This document shows positions 7,327 to 8,855 of a DNA stretch of 8,855 nucleotides, one piece after another. The position numbers and the translations under genes are program-made. The notes beneath the pieces were generated by a model, which saw only the letters and a program-made list of their open reading frames with translations, did not search any database and was not told the origin of the DNA. Every line of letters starts with the position of its first letter. Position 1 is the stretch's first letter. The DNA is from Dysgonomonas sp. (GTDB lineage: Bacteria > Bacteroidota > Bacteroidia > Bacteroidales > Dysgonomonadaceae): positions 1-8,855 of the forward strand of contig DQAM01000063.1 of NCBI GenBank assembly GCA_003523545.1. Direction: 5' to 3'.

Positions 7327-8855
7327 CTATTGATTATCTGTCTTTAAAACAATAGTACCGCTTATTTTATCGCCTTTTTTGAGTGCTTTGTAATCTTTTT
7401 GTGAATGTGATGATAAATAACCTTCGCGTCCTGCGTTATTGTAGTCCGCTACCAGCATTTTTATATGGTTGTTATCCGTATCAACCCATGTCCTCAGATG
7501 CTGTTGTCCGTTCGAGATTACACTTATCTTATTACCTGCTTTATTTGATAAAGAGCCGTTATATATATTCTCTTTGGTAGACCGGAATAAATTGATACCG
7601 GCTTTATTCTGGTCGAATGACCATTCGCATTCAGGTTGTTTATCAGGTCCTGCCGAACCGGAAACAGGGATTTTTTCATTATAAGCTTCGACTGTACCAG
7701 TCAATGAACCGAGATGATTTTCGGGATACACGTTCCAATAACCCTTTCGTTTCCAGGACAGATTTGTAAAAGTTTCGTCGAGATTAAATACCAGCCCGGT
7801 TTGTCGCGGATTGACATCTTCAAGAACTGTGAAATCGTATGAAACGGATAGTGTACTATTGTTATTTATTTCATAGGCCAAACTCCCTTCTGCTTCTTTG
7901 TATTTACCCTTCACCTTGATTTGAAAACTATCTTCTGTTCTATTCCATTCTACAGATTCACAAATCCAATCTGCACAAACAGGAGTATAAGGCTCGAAAT
8001 TCAAATCATTACCCAGCATTTGAATTCCGCGACCTTCCGAATTTAGAGGGAGAACCATCAGGGTAGGAGAAGAATTCATCAGTATCTTATTTTTATTATC
8101 ATAAATATTGAGCAATCCGTTCAATTTATCAAATCGAATCCGGGTTTTGCCAATATTTATATTGATTTCATCCGCCGATTCCTTTACTATCAATTCGCTT
8201 TTACGCTCCTCTCTTCTTTCAATGAAATCCGGTAAAATCTGAAAATTATATTCATCGATAATATATCCGAGCGGAGAAGCGACAGATAAATATAACTCCT
8301 CATTTCTCCCGGCTGATTCGGGAAGGGAAATCTTAAATGTCCCATTTTTCCGTGCTTCCAGGTCAACACTAACTGCACCTTTATTCGTCCCCGATTTCCA
8401 GATGAACTTACATTCCGACAGGTTGGTGAAATTATGCCTGTTTTCAACATCAAAATATACCGCACCTTGTTGGTTCATATTTCCTTTCTGATGGATGCGC
8501 ACCGGACTAAAAGCCTTTTTAACATTCCAGTATTCAGGTTTTGGACGTCTCCAGCCGTCTATCGGTCCCCATGTGCCATAACCGACTGCTCCTCCATCCG
8601 GCAAGAAAAACGTATCGTCGATACCTGCCCACAAAGCTCCGCCAAGAACGCCCTGGCTGTAATACATATCGTTCCACATCCGGTTGAGGAGAACGCCCCA
8701 CATATTCCGTATGCCTGGGTCTGCTGAGAGTTCGAATCTGTTATATGAATTAAGATGGCAGAACTCGTCGAAAACAACCGGACGCTTACTATTTCTGTAT
8801 TTATCAGGCCCGTCGGGACCCGGATAATGATGATTCGCCACTTCCATTTCGCCGT
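7327..8855 (-). CDS. GH2 beta-glycosidase (beta-galactosidase/LacZ-like), 5'-partial
   Basis: The minus-strand frame is open to the window edge (codons GGC GAA precede the ATG at 8847), so the start and N-terminal half lie outside. GH2 retaining enzymes hydrolyse beta-galactosides, beta-glucuronides or related links. Counting from the Met at 8847, the segment RPVVFDEFCHLN at 22-33 carries the likely nucleophile Glu28, corresponding to the LacZ CEYAHAMGN region. The end of the TIM barrel follows (GGALWAGIDDTFFLPDGG, then RPKPEYWNVKKAFSPV). An Ig-like sandwich lies at about 115-210. A large beta-sandwich similar to LacZ domain 5 starts near FDKLNGLL and covers about 220-500. The acid/base Glu (usually in an NE motif) lies upstream, so completeness cannot be judged. 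The full protein would be about 1000 residues if of the long LacZ type. It is first of the visible minus-strand run and precedes the six-hairpin lipoprotein gene by 65 nt. The family is firm, the sugar specificity open. Confidence 0.88.
   Translation of the reverse strand, partial: GEMEVANHHYPGPDGPDKYRNSKRPVVFDEFCHLNSYNRFELSADPGIRNMWGVLLNRMWNDMYYSQGVLGGALWAGIDDTFFLPDGGAVGYGTWGPIDGWRRPKPEYWNVKKAFSPVRIHQKGNMNQQGAVYFDVENRHNFTNLSECKFIWKSGTNKGAVSVDLEARKNGTFKISLPESAGRNEELYLSVASPLGYIIDEYNFQILPDFIERREERKSELIVKESADEININIGKTRIRFDKLNGLLNIYDNKNKILMNSSPTLMVLPLNSEGRGIQMLGNDLNFEPYTPVCADWICESVEWNRTEDSFQIKVKGKYKEAEGSLAYEINNNSTLSVSYDFTVLEDVNPRQTGLVFNLDETFTNLSWKRKGYWNVYPENHLGSLTGTVEAYNEKIPVSGSAGPDKQPECEWSFDQNKAGINLFRSTKENIYNGSLSNKAGNKISVISNGQQHLRTWVDTDNNHIKMLVADYNNAGREGYLSSHSQKDYKALKKGDKISGTIVLKTDNQ

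Noticed and set aside
7383..8777. Several open stretches on the strand opposite to or in other frames of the GH2 gene
   Set aside because: They overlap a strongly supported coding frame, show no recognisable motifs and have no spacing or start signals; they are shadows.
1..8855. CRISPR arrays, tRNA/rRNA genes, transposases or integrase genes
   Set aside because: Looked for regularly spaced repeats, cloverleaf-like segments and recombinase motifs by eye; none was seen.

Overview
The window is AT-rich DNA that looks like a Bacteroidota (probably Bacteroidales) chromosome. The evidence is a dense set of exported polysaccharide-degrading enzymes in short same-strand runs, starts without clear Shine-Dalgarno sequences, signal peptides ending in ...AQ, and a lipoprotein signal. 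It reads as part of one or two polysaccharide utilization loci (PULs). No susC/susD pair, regulator, sulfatase, tRNA, rRNA, CRISPR array or transposase is visible, so the binding and uptake genes and the control genes must lie outside.

Left block (1-5198, + strand): three genes in a row. The first is a polysaccharide lyase family 8 (PL8) enzyme, cut by the left window edge. Next is a secreted alpha/beta-hydrolase of the carbohydrate-esterase type, only 2 nt downstream. Third is a secreted GH78 alpha-L-rhamnosidase, 57 nt further on. The PL8 and GH78 proteins keep the full sets of catalytic residues recalled for their families. Together they suggest stepwise breakdown of an acidic, probably acylated, rhamnose-containing glycan: the lyase cuts next to a uronic acid, the esterase removes acyl groups and the GH78 takes off terminal L-rhamnose. 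The actual substrate cannot be read from the window.

Middle (5199-5926): a convergent junction without an intact gene. It holds a broken piece of sbcC (the C-terminal ATPase lobe of the SbcC/Rad50 DNA-repair ATPase), truncated at both ends, followed by a rho-independent terminator. A short minus-strand open stretch (5248-5340) may be a second gene remnant. This looks like a scar of recombination or of island insertion.

Right block (5927-8855, - strand, transcribed right to left): a GH2 beta-glycosidase, cut by the right window edge so that its N-terminal part including the acid/base residue is missing, then a lipoprotein with a six-hairpin (alpha/alpha)6 glycosidase fold that I could not place in a named GH family. 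The two blocks converge on the sbcC scar and may be two separate catabolic operons joined there, or two arms of one PUL.
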